Shown: positions 1-7,830 of the stretch, piece by piece
Layout of the letters: every line of letters begins with the position of its first letter
How positions within the stretch are numbered: the stretch's first letter is position 1
Virus record (IMG/VR): IMGVR_UViG_3300030382_004293
Location: 1,156-44,138 of that record
Length of the DNA: 42,983 bases
Strand: one strand, 5' to 3'
Source of the DNA: a virus
Translations under genes and position numbers: made by a program
Notes under the pieces: model-generated
Database searches by the model: none
The model's input: only the letters and a program-made list of their open reading frames with translations
What the model was told of the DNA's origin: nothing

Positions 1-296
1 TCAAACTCATCCTTAGATAATTCAACACGTTGTTCTTGAACTGCTGGTTGACCACCCTGAACCATACCACTAATGGTATTTACAATATCAGGTCGTGATT
101 CCAACATTTGTCCAATTTGTTCATATTGTTTTAACTTTTGGTTTTCAGCTTGAAGTTTATCTTTTTCTGATTGAAAATACTTAGCTTGAGATTGCCAATC
201 ATCAGTAGATTCTTGCTGCTGAGTTGCTTCATCTTGCCCTACATTATCAGTAACTTGACCTTCTTCAAGATTGTTATTTTCTAATGCGTTATCCAT
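1..296 (-). CDS. Putative capsid scaffolding protein (N-terminal part, runs off window)
   Basis: An open frame starts at ATG 294-296 and is still open at base 1, so about 98 residues are visible and the C-terminus is missing. The protein is acidic and Gln/Glu-rich. A predicted coiled coil covers roughly residues 38-60 and begins with the stretch YFQSEKDKLQAENQKLKQYE. It lies 1 bp downstream of the portal stop codon and has its own ribosome site (GGAGAG). In tailed phages the gene right after the portal is often the scaffold or a scaffold-protease fusion, and low-complexity acidic coiled coils are typical of scaffolds. The call rests on position and composition, not on a recognised domain; another head-assembly protein is possible. 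Confidence 0.55.
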   Translation of the reverse strand, partial: MDNALENNNLEEGQVTDNVGQDEATQQQESTDDWQSQAKYFQSEKDKLQAENQKLKQYEQIGQMLESRPDIVNTISGMVQGGQPAVQEQRVELSKDEF

Positions 297-297
297 T

Positions 298-2319
298 TTA
301 CTCTCCTTTTTTTTGCAATCTCTCTTGCTTTTCTTGAGTTTGGCTACGTAAACGTAACTTCTCTGCTTCGAGTTTAACTGCGCTTTCAAGTTTACCAACC
401 GCTAAATTATTAGCTGATTTGGCTTGTGATTCTTGTGATTTTAACTCAGATTTGAATTTCTCAACTTCTGTACGCTTCCTTGCTGAGATTGACTCTCGAT
501 GAGCTGTTTGTAAATCACCTTCCAAGTTTTTAACTGCTTCTTGAGCTTGTTGTAATTGTTGTTGTAATTGTTGAACAATATCCATTCTTTGTAAAACACC
601 TTCTTTATCAAATATATCTGTTTTCATTAAAGCTTCTGTTCTATCAATAAGTCCTGCTTGATAAGCTTCCATATAAATTGACCATTCTCCCCATCTATTT
701 GATGGCATAGTTGAATTACCAACTATATTAATATCATATTGTCCAATTGTTAAATCATTTTGCATTTCACTAATTGCTTGAGATTTATCATTATACCAAT
801 TAACCATATATTCACTCATATCGTTATTAGGTTGAACTACTCTAAATACTTTCTTATAATCATAATGTTCTTTTGATAAATTATATAAAACTTGACCTAA
901 TCTTCTAAGTGAACCTTCAATATCTCTTAATTTTGATTTACTTCTTCTTTGCCCAAAATCTTCAAGCATCATTGTTGCTGAAGATGTTTTTGGAGCAACT
1001 TCAGTATTTCCTTGCATCATTTCAAATATACCCATATTTAAATCCATATATTTTTCAACAAGTTGAGGCAATTGCATAACTGAATTAGATAAAGGTTGAG
1101 GAGAGGGAAAATGCGGTTCACCAAAAGAAGGGTCATATTCAATAGTTGCATTCGGATTTGCCCAATCTCTTTCAAGTTCTTCAATATCATCTACACTCCC
1201 TTGTGGTATAAGTAATTTAAGACCAGAAGATGCTTGAGCATGTGAAGTTATTAATGACATTGTTTTATTTAAAAATCTTTGAAAATCTTTATTCTTTCTA
1301 ACATCACTCATTGGATATGGAGTATTAGTCCAAATATTAGGAACTGGTACAATTGGATATTTATCCGTATTTAATATATATTCATATAAAACTATTTGAC
1401 CTAAAGTACATACAAGTTTAATTCTTGTTTGTTGAACCTCTACAACATCAATAAGACCTTGTTCTAATGCTTTGGCTATTTTCTTATCAGATAAGAATTT
1501 TTCCATATTTTCAGAATCAAGTATTCTTTCTTCGCCTGATTGTATATCAAGTATTCTATAATAAGGAACTTTAATTTTTGAAAAATGTTCAATTAATTGA
1601 TATTTCTCAGAACCTTCTCCTGTATCTTTATCTTTAATATAATCAGGAGTAAATGTTCCCATAGTTCTTTTATTAAGAGGTGATGGATAAGTTTCATCTT
1701 CACTATATCCTTCGACTAAATCAATAAGCATTTTACCATCTTCTTGTTCTTCAGATAATTGTGGGTATAAATCTAATAATTGAAATTTTGTAAATATAGT
1801 AGATAACATCATTCCAGCTGAATCATCAAAATATCTACTTCTAGCATTTGGGTCAACTACGACTCTAAATGGGTCAACATATGTAAATTTAACTTCACCT
1901 CTTCCATAATCAGCTTCTCTATCTACATATGCATAAAAATATCCTAATCCAGTTACAGCATAATCATGTATACTTTGTTTAAATACTTCATTACCATCAG
2001 ATATATTCCATATATATTCAAGTATAGTTTTCCATACATTTGCTAAATCACTATCAGAATCTTCTCTTGGCATAGCTGAGAATTTTGGAGGTTTAGAAGT
2101 TATAATTGCTTTAAACTGTTCAATTGCTGAATATAATCTATCAAGAGGTATATTTGATTGATTTCTTGATGCGAGTTCATCAGATTCTGCTTCACTAAAA
2201 TGATTTCCTAAATAAAAGTCAATATCTTCACGAGCATGGTCTTCCCATTCTTTTCTAGCATCATGCCATCGTTTCCATAATTCCTTAGTATATATTGCTC
2301 TTTTATCTGTCTCTATCAT
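298..2319 (-). CDS. Portal protein
   Basis: A 673-aa protein of the size and composition of P22-like portal proteins. The portal is the dodecameric ring at one capsid vertex through which TerL pumps DNA and to which the tail attaches. The N-terminal third is helical and Trp-rich (residues 15-30), followed by a segment around AVTGLGYFYAYVDRE and VDPFRVVVDP, which resembles the portal wing/stem region. The C-terminal 90 residues are a long Gln/Lys/Glu-rich helix, as in portal barrel/tail regions. The gene sits between TerL and the scaffold candidate, the standard place. The start is the only ATG after a 30-bp AT-rich gap, and no strong ribosome site is visible in front of it. Confidence 0.85.
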   Translation of the reverse strand: MIETDKRAIYTKELWKRWHDARKEWEDHAREDIDFYLGNHFSEAESDELASRNQSNIPLDRLYSAIEQFKAIITSKPPKFSAMPREDSDSDLANVWKTILEYIWNISDGNEVFKQSIHDYAVTGLGYFYAYVDREADYGRGEVKFTYVDPFRVVVDPNARSRYFDDSAGMMLSTIFTKFQLLDLYPQLSEEQEDGKMLIDLVEGYSEDETYPSPLNKRTMGTFTPDYIKDKDTGEGSEKYQLIEHFSKIKVPYYRILDIQSGEERILDSENMEKFLSDKKIAKALEQGLIDVVEVQQTRIKLVCTLGQIVLYEYILNTDKYPIVPVPNIWTNTPYPMSDVRKNKDFQRFLNKTMSLITSHAQASSGLKLLIPQGSVDDIEELERDWANPNATIEYDPSFGEPHFPSPQPLSNSVMQLPQLVEKYMDLNMGIFEMMQGNTEVAPKTSSATMMLEDFGQRRSKSKLRDIEGSLRRLGQVLYNLSKEHYDYKKVFRVVQPNNDMSEYMVNWYNDKSQAISEMQNDLTIGQYDINIVGNSTMPSNRWGEWSIYMEAYQAGLIDRTEALMKTDIFDKEGVLQRMDIVQQLQQQLQQAQEAVKNLEGDLQTAHRESISARKRTEVEKFKSELKSQESQAKSANNLAVGKLESAVKLEAEKLRLRSQTQEKQERLQKKGE

Positions 2320-2352
2320 AACTCGTAATATATAATAAATTTAATATATAAA

Positions 2353-3921
2353 TCAATACCTTGCTCCCGAAACCCAATTATATGATTTTTTTGGATTTTC
2401 CCATTCATCTTTTTTATTTTTAACTTTTTTTATTTTACTTGCTGACTTGCTACCTTTAGCATATTGAGTTGATAACCAAAATGCATCAATAGTATCATCA
2501 TGACTTCCTTTTGGAAAATCAAGTAATTCTCCAATAAATTCATGCATATCTTTTTTTAAATGTACAGCCCCAGCTTTAAACATAGGTTGTAATCCTTCAA
2601 ATAATCTATCTTTTTTCTTTTGATTACCATATCCTTTAATTCCCATTTCTATTCCTGGAAGAAATTTTCCTTCTTTTTTACTTCTTTTATGTATATAATC
2701 TCTTAACATCTCTTGATATGAAATTGTTTCAATATTTATTCTTTTAATCGGATTGTATCGTTCAGAGATTTTAAATATCTCATCTGCGCAGTCCATGGGT
2801 AATACTCTTTGTCTCCAATACTCAATAACATAATAATCATAATCAGCGGTAACGCCAATAACCATAATAACACTATAATCATTTTTAGCACTAAGCGTAG
2901 AAGCAGGGTCAACACCCATATAAATATTGACATATTCAATCCTCCCGTCATCTAATTTTATATACCAAGAATTTCTTTCATCATCGAATTTTACATTACC
3001 TTTATAGAGATTATCCGTTATATCTTCTTCACTAAAGATTTGGTCTTCAGGAGATTTAGCTTGATTCATATATTCTTGATAAAACTTCGAAGGAGTACCA
3101 GAATCTATATAAAATTGCTTTCTCTCTGCTAATTTCTTTAAAGGCCATCTTGAAGGCCATAGCGGAGTACCATCATCAAGTATAGCTTTATATGTTGTTA
3201 TATCCCAAGAATATTCTTCTCCATTATTCATAGCTTCTTTATGGTTTTTAACAAGACCATTTAAAAATGAATCATAATGTACAATAGTTCCATTGCACCA
3301 CAAAAACCCACCTTTATCAAAATCAATAGCTGGATATACTGCTGCTGTTACCCAGTTTTTAATTTGAAGCCTAGCCTCAGGAGTTTTAGTGTTTAATTCT
3401 GATTCAAAGTCATCAAGTATAATTCCAGTATATCTTGTTGATAATTGCTTTTTACCTCTAAGTCTTTGTGCTGTACCTTTCGCAATAAGCCTACAATTAT
3501 TCTTCAATACAATTTCGGTTTTAGTCCACTTATCGCCTTCCAAATCACCAAAATAGTAATGAATTGCAGGATTCTCGTATATATGATTTGAAATCCAATT
3601 AAGATTATCTGTTGCTTGGTCTTGAGCCTCGCCAACCCAAGCGATAAATTCTGGGCTTTCTTTGTTCGCAAATAAGAACCGATGTAAGACAGCCGTTGCT
3701 GCTAAGGTTGACTTTGCGTGGTCACGAGGCAATACAAGAGCCAATTGTTGATTTTCTTTATCTAAAAGCTTTTTTCCTACTATATTATGAAAATTTGGTG
3801 TTGCGGATGCTAAAAAATCTTGTGGTGAGAATAACTTCCCAAATACAATAAGGTCTTTATACGCCATTTCAAGAACCTTTTCATTTTGAGATACATTCCC
3901 ATTAAGATTTAAATTTGCCAT
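2353..3921 (-). CDS. terL: Terminase large subunit (ATPase/nuclease packaging motor)
   Basis: A 522-aa TerL. It would power translocation of the genome into the prohead and cut the concatemer. The ATPase half shows a Walker A-like LPRDHAKST at residues 64-72 and a Walker B IILDDFE at 167-173. The RNase H-fold nuclease half shows the acidic set D338 (MGVDPA), E398 (INIET) and D475/D476 (HDDTIDA). Length and motif spacing fit TerL. The stop codon is 1 bp from the preceding unknown gene in the same late transcript, and the portal follows after 33 bp. All catalytic acids appear to be present, so it is probably functional. Confidence 0.93.
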   Translation of the reverse strand: MANLNLNGNVSQNEKVLEMAYKDLIVFGKLFSPQDFLASATPNFHNIVGKKLLDKENQQLALVLPRDHAKSTLAATAVLHRFLFANKESPEFIAWVGEAQDQATDNLNWISNHIYENPAIHYYFGDLEGDKWTKTEIVLKNNCRLIAKGTAQRLRGKKQLSTRYTGIILDDFESELNTKTPEARLQIKNWVTAAVYPAIDFDKGGFLWCNGTIVHYDSFLNGLVKNHKEAMNNGEEYSWDITTYKAILDDGTPLWPSRWPLKKLAERKQFYIDSGTPSKFYQEYMNQAKSPEDQIFSEEDITDNLYKGNVKFDDERNSWYIKLDDGRIEYVNIYMGVDPASTLSAKNDYSVIMVIGVTADYDYYVIEYWRQRVLPMDCADEIFKISERYNPIKRINIETISYQEMLRDYIHKRSKKEGKFLPGIEMGIKGYGNQKKKDRLFEGLQPMFKAGAVHLKKDMHEFIGELLDFPKGSHDDTIDAFWLSTQYAKGSKSASKIKKVKNKKDEWENPKKSYNWVSGARY

Positions 3922-3922
3922 T

Positions 3923-4582
3923 TTAATATTGTTTAGATGTTCTTCCTATATTAGGAGGTTCTCCTCCCATATCATCTCCTACTGAAGATAATAATAAAAA
4001 TGGTAATAAATTATCAAGATTAGACGCTCCTTCTTTGGTAGCAACCTCACCTCTTCCATAATTAGCATATCTCGGGTCTCTTTGTTCTATTTGTTTTAAA
4101 ATATTATCAATTGGATTTCTTTGAACTTCTTGATATGGTATTTCTTTAGCTGATTTCACTGCTCTATTACTCATCATATTTTTAAAAAAATCCTCACCTA
4201 CGCCAAGGTCTTTACCAAATTTTTTAGAAATAGCATCAATATTTGGTTTTTTTAATTGTTTTTTAGAAAAATCTACAATATCTTTTTCAAAAAATGATGG
4301 GTCATATGTAGTTTTTGATTTTCCTCCTCCAACAATTCCTTGACGAATTGGTTGTGATGGAATCATCTTACCACCTTTAATTTTACCCTTGAGAGCAAGC
4401 ATCAATTGTCTTAAACCTTTACCTCCACCTCCACCAACAGTTCCCATAACAATATTCATTAAATCTTTTTGCAAATTATTATCAATAAGAGAATCTATCT
4501 CATCATGAGCTTTAGGTTCTTCTTCGATTTCCATACCATATGGCAATCCACCTTGTCCAATTAATTCATCAATAAATGCCAT
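3923..4582 (-). CDS. Hypothetical late protein, Gly/Lys-rich
   Basis: A 219-aa protein of no recognised family. It opens with an acidic segment (residues 18-35). A glycine run (VGGGGGKG) and a basic stretch (LKGKIKGGK) follow around residues 49-72. A second Gly/Lys patch near residue 85 leads to mixed charged helices. The composition suggests a flexible, possibly nucleic-acid- or capsid-associated protein. It lies directly between the endolysin and terL in the late operon with 1-bp gaps on both sides, so it is certainly co-expressed with packaging genes. No function is assigned. Confidence 0.7.
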   Translation of the reverse strand: MAFIDELIGQGGLPYGMEIEEEPKAHDEIDSLIDNNLQKDLMNIVMGTVGGGGGKGLRQLMLALKGKIKGGKMIPSQPIRQGIVGGGKSKTTYDPSFFEKDIVDFSKKQLKKPNIDAISKKFGKDLGVGEDFFKNMMSNRAVKSAKEIPYQEVQRNPIDNILKQIEQRDPRYANYGRGEVATKEGASNLDNLLPFLLLSSVGDDMGGEPPNIGRTSKQY

Positions 4583-4583
4583 C

Positions 4584-4979
4584 TTAATCCTTTCTTAATT
4601 CAAAATGAGGAAAATCATCAAATCGATTATCCTTTACATTAAAGTTCATATTCCAGTCCCCTCCCCATCTAAGTCTAATATCCATCCCACGAGCCACACC
4701 CATAACAAAACCAGCAAACAAAGTTTGTCGCTCTCTGTCATTCCAATCGACTGGATAGGGAGTAACATCAACAGCATTGCTAGGGTTAGAATTATGACGC
4801 CCAACGGGATATTTAACTTTTGTTTTTCCTTCTTCAAAGAGTTTATTTTGTCTTTCCTCACTCCTATGACCTTCCAAAACAGAGCAGTCAACATATTTAA
4901 TGACTTCGTTAAATACTTTTTGTAATTTTTTATCACAAGTAGCCAACCTTTCTCTTGATTTTCTACCAAATTTGTACAT
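4584..4979 (-). CDS. M15-family peptidoglycan peptidase (endolysin)
   Basis: A 131-aa protein matching small phage L-alanyl-D-glutamate peptidases of the T5 endolysin / VanY-like M15 group, which cut the peptide part of peptidoglycan at lysis. The zinc ligands are visible as H62 (GRHNSNPSNAVDVTP), D71 in the same motif and H125 (FPHFEL), with the usual acid just before the last histidine. An EGHRSEERQ motif at residues 36-44 and WGGDW near 105 also fit the family. The start used here (ATG 4977-4979) has GGAAAAG in front. A longer frame from 5039 would add 20 hydrophobic residues, but it has no ribosome site and overlaps another small gene. Without that extension it has no signal peptide, so it would need the holin. 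Confidence 0.85.
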   Translation of the reverse strand: MYKFGRKSRERLATCDKKLQKVFNEVIKYVDCSVLEGHRSEERQNKLFEEGKTKVKYPVGRHNSNPSNAVDVTPYPVDWNDRERQTLFAGFVMGVARGMDIRLRWGGDWNMNFNVKDNRFDDFPHFELRKD

Positions 4980-5115
4980 TGCTTTTCCAATCTGCAATAT
5001 TTGAAAAACTAGCCACAAATGAAGAAGGATACAGAGCATAACTAACTACATAAGGGGATGTGAGGGGTATTTCATACTTCTTATCTGTGGCTATATATTT
5101 GTAAATTATTTCCAT
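4963..5115 (-). CDS. Small hypothetical protein (50 aa)
   Basis: An open frame of 50 residues, beginning MEIIYKYIATDKKYEIPLTS. Its ATG overlaps the stop of the upstream 53-aa gene as TAATG, and its last 17 bases overlap the start of the endolysin gene. This interlocking suggests translational coupling and supports a real gene, although no independent Shine-Dalgarno site is seen. It is rich in aromatic residues and lacks a clear membrane segment. No known family is recognised. It lies in the late lysis/packaging block. Confidence 0.5.
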   Translation of the reverse strand: MEIIYKYIATDKKYEIPLTSPYVVSYALYPSSFVASFSNIADWKSNVQIW

Positions 5116-5276
5116 TATTGATTAAGATGAGTTGTAAGACTTCTTGTTGATGCATCAGTTGAAGTAAAACCCATATTTTTAATTAATTGTTCTTTTAATT
5201 TTGTAAGTTCTTTAAGACTATCAACCTCTCCCATAACGGATTTACTTAAAGCATCTGCTAAACTATCATCTAACAT
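5115..5276 (-). CDS. Small hypothetical protein (53 aa)
   Basis: An open frame with a strong ribosome site (AGGAG, 6 bases before the ATG at 5274-5276). It encodes 53 residues with a charged helical middle (VDSLKELTKLKEQLIKN). Its stop overlaps the next start as TAATG. It could be a small late morphogenesis or lysis accessory protein, but no family is recognised. Confidence 0.55.
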   Translation of the reverse strand: MLDDSLADALSKSVMGEVDSLKELTKLKEQLIKNMGFTSTDASTRSLTTHLNQ

Positions 5277-5306
5277 TTTATCTCCTATTTAATTAAGTAC
5301 TACTAA

Positions 5307-5636
5307 TTATTTTTTATATTTACGATTATCCCAAGTAAATGTTGAACCTTTTTTAGCCCCAGCATAAGCTTTTCTAAAAGATTTAGCTGCTGCACTTTCC
5401 TTACCATAAGATGCATAAGCTCCACCTTTAGTAACTTTAACTGACTTAGCTCCAGCTCTTATTTTACCTGTAGGTTTTAAATCTTTGCTTTCTTTGTAAG
5501 ATTTTGCTGTATGTGTAACCTCAGCACCTTTCTTTTCAAGTTTAGATATTTTTCTTAAATTTCTTCTTGACTGTCTTCTTTCTTTACCAGCAGCAGAAAA
5601 AAAACCAGTTCGTTTTCTTGCATCTTTTACTTCCAT
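5307..5636 (-). CDS. Hypothetical strongly basic protein
   Basis: A 109-aa protein dominated by Lys, Arg, Ala, Gly and Ser, with Arg/Lys clusters such as ERRQSRRNLRKISKLEKK in the first third and a Gly/Ala/Lys-rich second half. The ATG has an AGGAG ribosome site 7 bases upstream. The composition suggests nucleic-acid binding or a small virion component that coats or condenses DNA. It lies between the zinc-ribbon protein and small late genes in the packaging operon. No family is recognised. Confidence 0.65.
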   Translation of the reverse strand: MEVKDARKRTGFFSAAGKERRQSRRNLRKISKLEKKGAEVTHTAKSYKESKDLKPTGKIRAGAKSVKVTKGGAYASYGKESAAAKSFRKAYAGAKKGSTFTWDNRKYKK

Positions 5637-5656
5637 GTTATCTCCTATTTAATTAT

Positions 5657-5902
5657 TTATGCTTTTCCAGCGTCGAAATCTTCGCCGTAAATATACATAA
5701 TATTATCCTTATTATCAAATTCCGATTTACATTTAGGACATTGCCACCCAATAATCTCATGGTCAGACGTATTTACATCAAATAAACCAACTCTTTTAGA
5801 ATAATGTTGATTATGATATAAATCTTTATCACAAATAGGACAAGGGTCTTTAATCCTCGTCTTTTTCCTTATGTGCGATGAGCTTGCTTTCGCTTTTTCC
5901 AC
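5657..5902 (-). CDS. Small zinc-ribbon protein
   Basis: An 81-aa protein with two CxxC knuckles, CPICDKDLYHNQHY near residues 21-34 and WQCPKCKSEF near 53-62. This spacing is typical of a zinc ribbon. The start is a GTG at 5900-5902 preceded by GGAGG. The first 53 bases overlap the 3' end of the small terminase gene in another frame. The position right after terS suggests a late, packaging- or DNA-associated role, but nothing more specific can be read. Confidence 0.7.
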   Translation of the reverse strand: MEKAKASSSHIRKKTRIKDPCPICDKDLYHNQHYSKRVGLFDVNTSDHEIIGWQCPKCKSEFDNKDNIMYIYGEDFDAGKA

Positions 5903-6617
5903 CTAATGCCTCCATTTGTTCTGGTGTAAACCCTTGAAATACTGTTAATTGCTCTTGTTTTCTCTCTGTATCGAATAATCCAGACATTTTAGCAAGAGCC
6001 TCTAGAGAACGTAGCTTATCAGTATCTCTATCTGATAGTTCCGCAATGTCTTTATACTTTCCAACAATCCATTCAGGTGAAATACCCTCATCAGCAAGTA
6101 TTTTCTTGATTTCTTCTTTAACCATTGTTCTTACTTCCTCTTTATTTAATAAAATGCTAGATTTTTCTTGTATATACTTTTCACTTTTTGCTTTTGGATA
6201 TGCTTTTTTGTATGCTTCAACTGTTTCTTCTCCTGCTGCAACATATCTAGCAAATAAAAATTCACGACTTTTAAGTTTTCTTTTCTTTGCTCTATCATAA
6301 GTGGAGTTATAATTACCAGAAAATGTGAATATGTTCTCCGCAACTCCATGTTCTCCTAATATTTGATGTGTCTTCTGCTCAACAATGAAAGAACCACATA
6401 CAGTTAAAACAACACTTCTTGGCTTTTTATAGCCAGGATGTTTAATGCCACTACGTTTAATGATTTGAAGAACATGCATGTCATCAGTGAATACCCAGTC
6501 CCCAGTTGAACCCTCACGCCAGTTGCCAATAATCTTTTCATCAGGATTGAATGCACGAAATTCAATATCATCATCGTATAAATAATTCTCTACGCCTTTT
6601 ATAACTTTAATATCCAT
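5850..6617 (-). CDS. terS: Terminase small subunit-like protein
   Basis: A 255-aa protein. The C-terminal half resembles terminase small subunits: a helix-turn-helix-like segment (FLFARYVAAGEETVEAYKKA, near residues 120-139), then EEVRTMVKEEIKKIL and a helical oligomerisation-like region with the phrase KLRSLEALAKMSGLF. TerS recognises the packaging site and loads TerL. The N-terminal ~100 residues are an extra domain of unknown role containing DEKIIGNW and GDWVFTDDMHVLQIIKRSG. It is the first gene of the leftward packaging operon. The start is the first ATG after an AT-rich leader; the nearest AGGA is about 23 bases away, so translation initiation is unusual. Confidence 0.72.
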   Translation of the reverse strand: MDIKVIKGVENYLYDDDIEFRAFNPDEKIIGNWREGSTGDWVFTDDMHVLQIIKRSGIKHPGYKKPRSVVLTVCGSFIVEQKTHQILGEHGVAENIFTFSGNYNSTYDRAKKRKLKSREFLFARYVAAGEETVEAYKKAYPKAKSEKYIQEKSSILLNKEEVRTMVKEEIKKILADEGISPEWIVGKYKDIAELSDRDTDKLRSLEALAKMSGLFDTERKQEQLTVFQGFTPEQMEALGGKSESKLIAHKEKDED

Positions 6618-6691
6618 AAAATAATATAAAAAATATTTTCCTAAAAAAAAAGTCTTGCAGAATTCATTTATTTGATTATATTAATTCTATA

Positions 6692-6740
6692 TAATAGAGA
6701 ACTATATAATATAGAACTTCTCTAGAGATAATCCCTATTA
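6692..6740. repeat. Palindromic element, copy A (intergenic)
   Basis: The left arm TAATAGAGA (6692-6700) is followed by one A and then the 13-base palindrome CTATATAATATAG (6702-6714). The perfect palindrome TCTCTAGAGA lies at 6719-6728 and the right arm TCCCTATTA at 6732-6740, matching the left arm in 8 of 9 pairs. The same layout recurs at 13991-14036 inside the exonuclease gene. The inner palindrome differs there by one compensatory pair. Both copies are followed by an A-rich tract. It could be a protein-binding site, a structured RNA or a small mobile palindrome. Confidence 0.5.
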
Positions 6741-6849
6741 GAAAGAAAAATTAATAATAAAAAGAAAAACACTTTTTAATTACAAAAGAAAGTTGTTACA
6801 TAATTTGAAAAATAGAGTTAGAATGGGTGTGAGTGTTATTTTATCGTGC

Positions 6850-6879
6850 AACCCCCCGTCAAAAGTCTTCTAGGGGGTT
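6850..6879. other. C/G-rich hairpin upstream of terS
   Basis: An inverted repeat AACCCCC (6850-6856) ... GGGGGTT (6873-6879), with a 16-base gap, stands out in otherwise very AT-rich DNA. No T-tract follows on either strand, so it is not an obvious intrinsic terminator. Candidate roles are a packaging-site element, a regulator binding site or a structured leader of the terS transcript. Only the repeat itself is seen directly. Confidence 0.5.
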
Positions 6880-6960
6880 AGAATTAGGTTGAAAATTGGA
6901 TTACAATCAATATTATAATTATTAATTTAATTTGATAACTTTTAAAGATAAGGAACACAA

Positions 6961-6986
6961 ACAAAAACGCCCCAACAAGTGGGGCG
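6961..6986 (-). terminator. Rho-independent terminator for the 7652-7022 operon
   Basis: On the minus strand a 7-bp stem CGCCCCA/TGGGGCG with a 5-base loop is followed directly by TTTTTGTTTG. It lies 36 bases after the stop of the last small minus-strand gene. It should insulate that operon from the packaging operon further downstream, which must therefore have its own promoter. Confidence 0.85.
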
Positions 6987-7021
6987 CTATTGTAAACAAT
7001 CGGCAATTTATTTATTATTGT

Positions 7022-7201
7022 TTAATCATCGCAACAAGCTTGAACAAATCTATGTTTATCAAAGTTATTATTATCACATACAAATATATAACTCAAATCA
7101 TTTATTAAACTTGCTTTGTTTATAGATGTTTTATTATCTATTGTATTTGTATTTTCTTTAATTGCTTTCGCTATCATCTCATAATACTTTCTACTAAGCA
7201 T
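7022..7201 (-). CDS. Small conserved-type phage protein (59 aa)
   Basis: An open frame of 59 residues with GGGGG as ribosome site before ATG 7199-7201. The pattern is a start MLSRKYYEMIAKAIKENTNT, then INKASLINDLSYIF, and an end RFVQACCDD. This matches, from memory, a short protein family common in environmental phages (an N-terminal RKxYxxIAxxI and a C-terminal FxxxC). No function is known to me. It is the last gene before the terminator at 6961-6986. Confidence 0.7.
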   Translation of the reverse strand: MLSRKYYEMIAKAIKENTNTIDNKTSINKASLINDLSYIFVCDNNNFDKHRFVQACCDD

Positions 7202-7212
7202 AACAACCCCCT

Positions 7213-7464
7213 TTAATTAGTTAAGTTAATATGTTTGTTAATTAGTTCTTTTAGTTCTTTTATTTCTTTTTTTAATGCTTTAATATCTTTATAATTATCA
7301 AATATTTCTTCTTTATATCCTATATAATTATAAGCAACCCACTCTAAAACATTTTCTAACATTTTATAACATTTAGTATATATTTTATTTAACATTGCAA
7401 TTAATCCCCCATTATTATTTATTATTGATAATCCTATTTTATACCTATTTATTTTATTATTCAT
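7213..7464 (-). CDS. Small hypothetical protein, C-terminal coiled coil
   Basis: An 83-aa frame with GGGAGA upstream of ATG 7462-7464. An internal ATG preceded by GGGGG, giving MLNKIYTKCYKM, is an alternative start that would shorten it by about 23 residues. The last 25 residues (IKALKKEIKELKELINKH) form a short coiled coil. No family is recognised. It is the middle gene of the three-gene leftward operon. Confidence 0.55.
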   Translation of the reverse strand: MNNKINRYKIGLSIINNNGGLIAMLNKIYTKCYKMLENVLEWVAYNYIGYKEEIFDNYKDIKALKKEIKELKELINKHINLTN

Positions 7465-7466
7465 TT

Positions 7467-7652
7467 TTATGCTCTCCCTATGCTATTTTTAAGAGTTATT
7501 TTTATTTCGATAGTATTTTCTTTATGTAATATAATAACGTCATAATTGTCGTTTATTCTACTTAAATAACTATCAACAATAGTTTTATTAACTTGTTCAT
7601 ACTTCGACTTACTTATTATTATTTTTTTTGTATCAGCTTTTAAAATACTCAT
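7467..7652 (-). CDS. Small hypothetical protein (61 aa)
   Basis: A 61-aa frame with an AGG-type ribosome site (ATGAGGTAAAAAA) before ATG 7650-7652. It alternates Lys-rich and beta-prone stretches (YDVIILHKENTIEIKITLK). It is the first gene of the leftward small operon facing the divergent control region, so it is likely expressed early. No family is recognised; a small host-takeover protein is possible but unsupported. Confidence 0.55.
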   Translation of the reverse strand: MSILKADTKKIIISKSKYEQVNKTIVDSYLSRINDNYDVIILHKENTIEIKITLKNSIGRA

Positions 7653-7676
7653 TTTTTTACCTCATTTATTTTGTTT

Positions 7677-7706
7677 TTGTGTCATGTGATACATATTAAG
7701 TATAAT
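7677..7706 (+). promoter_or_regulatory. Candidate sigma70-like promoter for the rightward operon
   Basis: A consensus -10 TATAAT (7701-7706) is preceded by TTGTGT (7677-7682) at 18-base spacing. The -35 match is weak (TTG only). It lies in the divergent gap between the leftward small operon and the first rightward gene, where an early promoter is expected. The DNA is so AT-rich that chance -10 matches are common. Confidence 0.35.
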
Positions 7707-7765
7707 ATCTATAATAAACAATATATTTATATCTTGTATTATATCTTTTTATATGTATATTTGAT

Positions 7766-7788
7766 GGCGCACTCGTGCGTGGCTTTTT
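7766..7788 (+). promoter_or_regulatory. Leader hairpin with T-run (possible attenuator)
   Basis: On the plus strand, CGCA (7768-7771) and TGCG (7776-7779) pair around CTCG, and TGGCTTTTTG follows. It sits in the 5' leader of the rightward operon, about 50 bases before the first gene. The short stem and T-run suggest a weak terminator or attenuator that could reduce read-through until an antiterminator acts. The stem is short, so this is tentative. Confidence 0.4.
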
Positions 7789-7830
7789 GAAATAATGTTA
7801 ATAATAAAAGTAAATGAAAGGTATTTTGCT

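Larger units (their letters stand above)
6618..7021. other. Non-coding control region upstream of packaging operon
   Basis: About 400 bases without a credible gene, very AT-rich. Read on the plus strand it holds, in order, the AT-rich leader of terS, a palindromic element (6692-6740) with a second copy inside the exonuclease gene, a C/G-rich hairpin (6850-6879), and a strong minus-strand terminator (6961-6986) closing the small operon at 7022-7652. The late promoter for terS should lie between 6618 and 6960, but no convincing sigma70 pair is visible, so a phage-specific or activator-dependent promoter is likely. It is also a good place for a packaging site. Confidence 0.6.

Noticed and set aside
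4980-5039. A 20-residue hydrophobic N-terminal extension of the endolysin (a possible signal-anchor).
   Set aside because: It has no ribosome site and is the other-frame reading of the coupled 50-aa gene; the ATG at 4979 is better supported.
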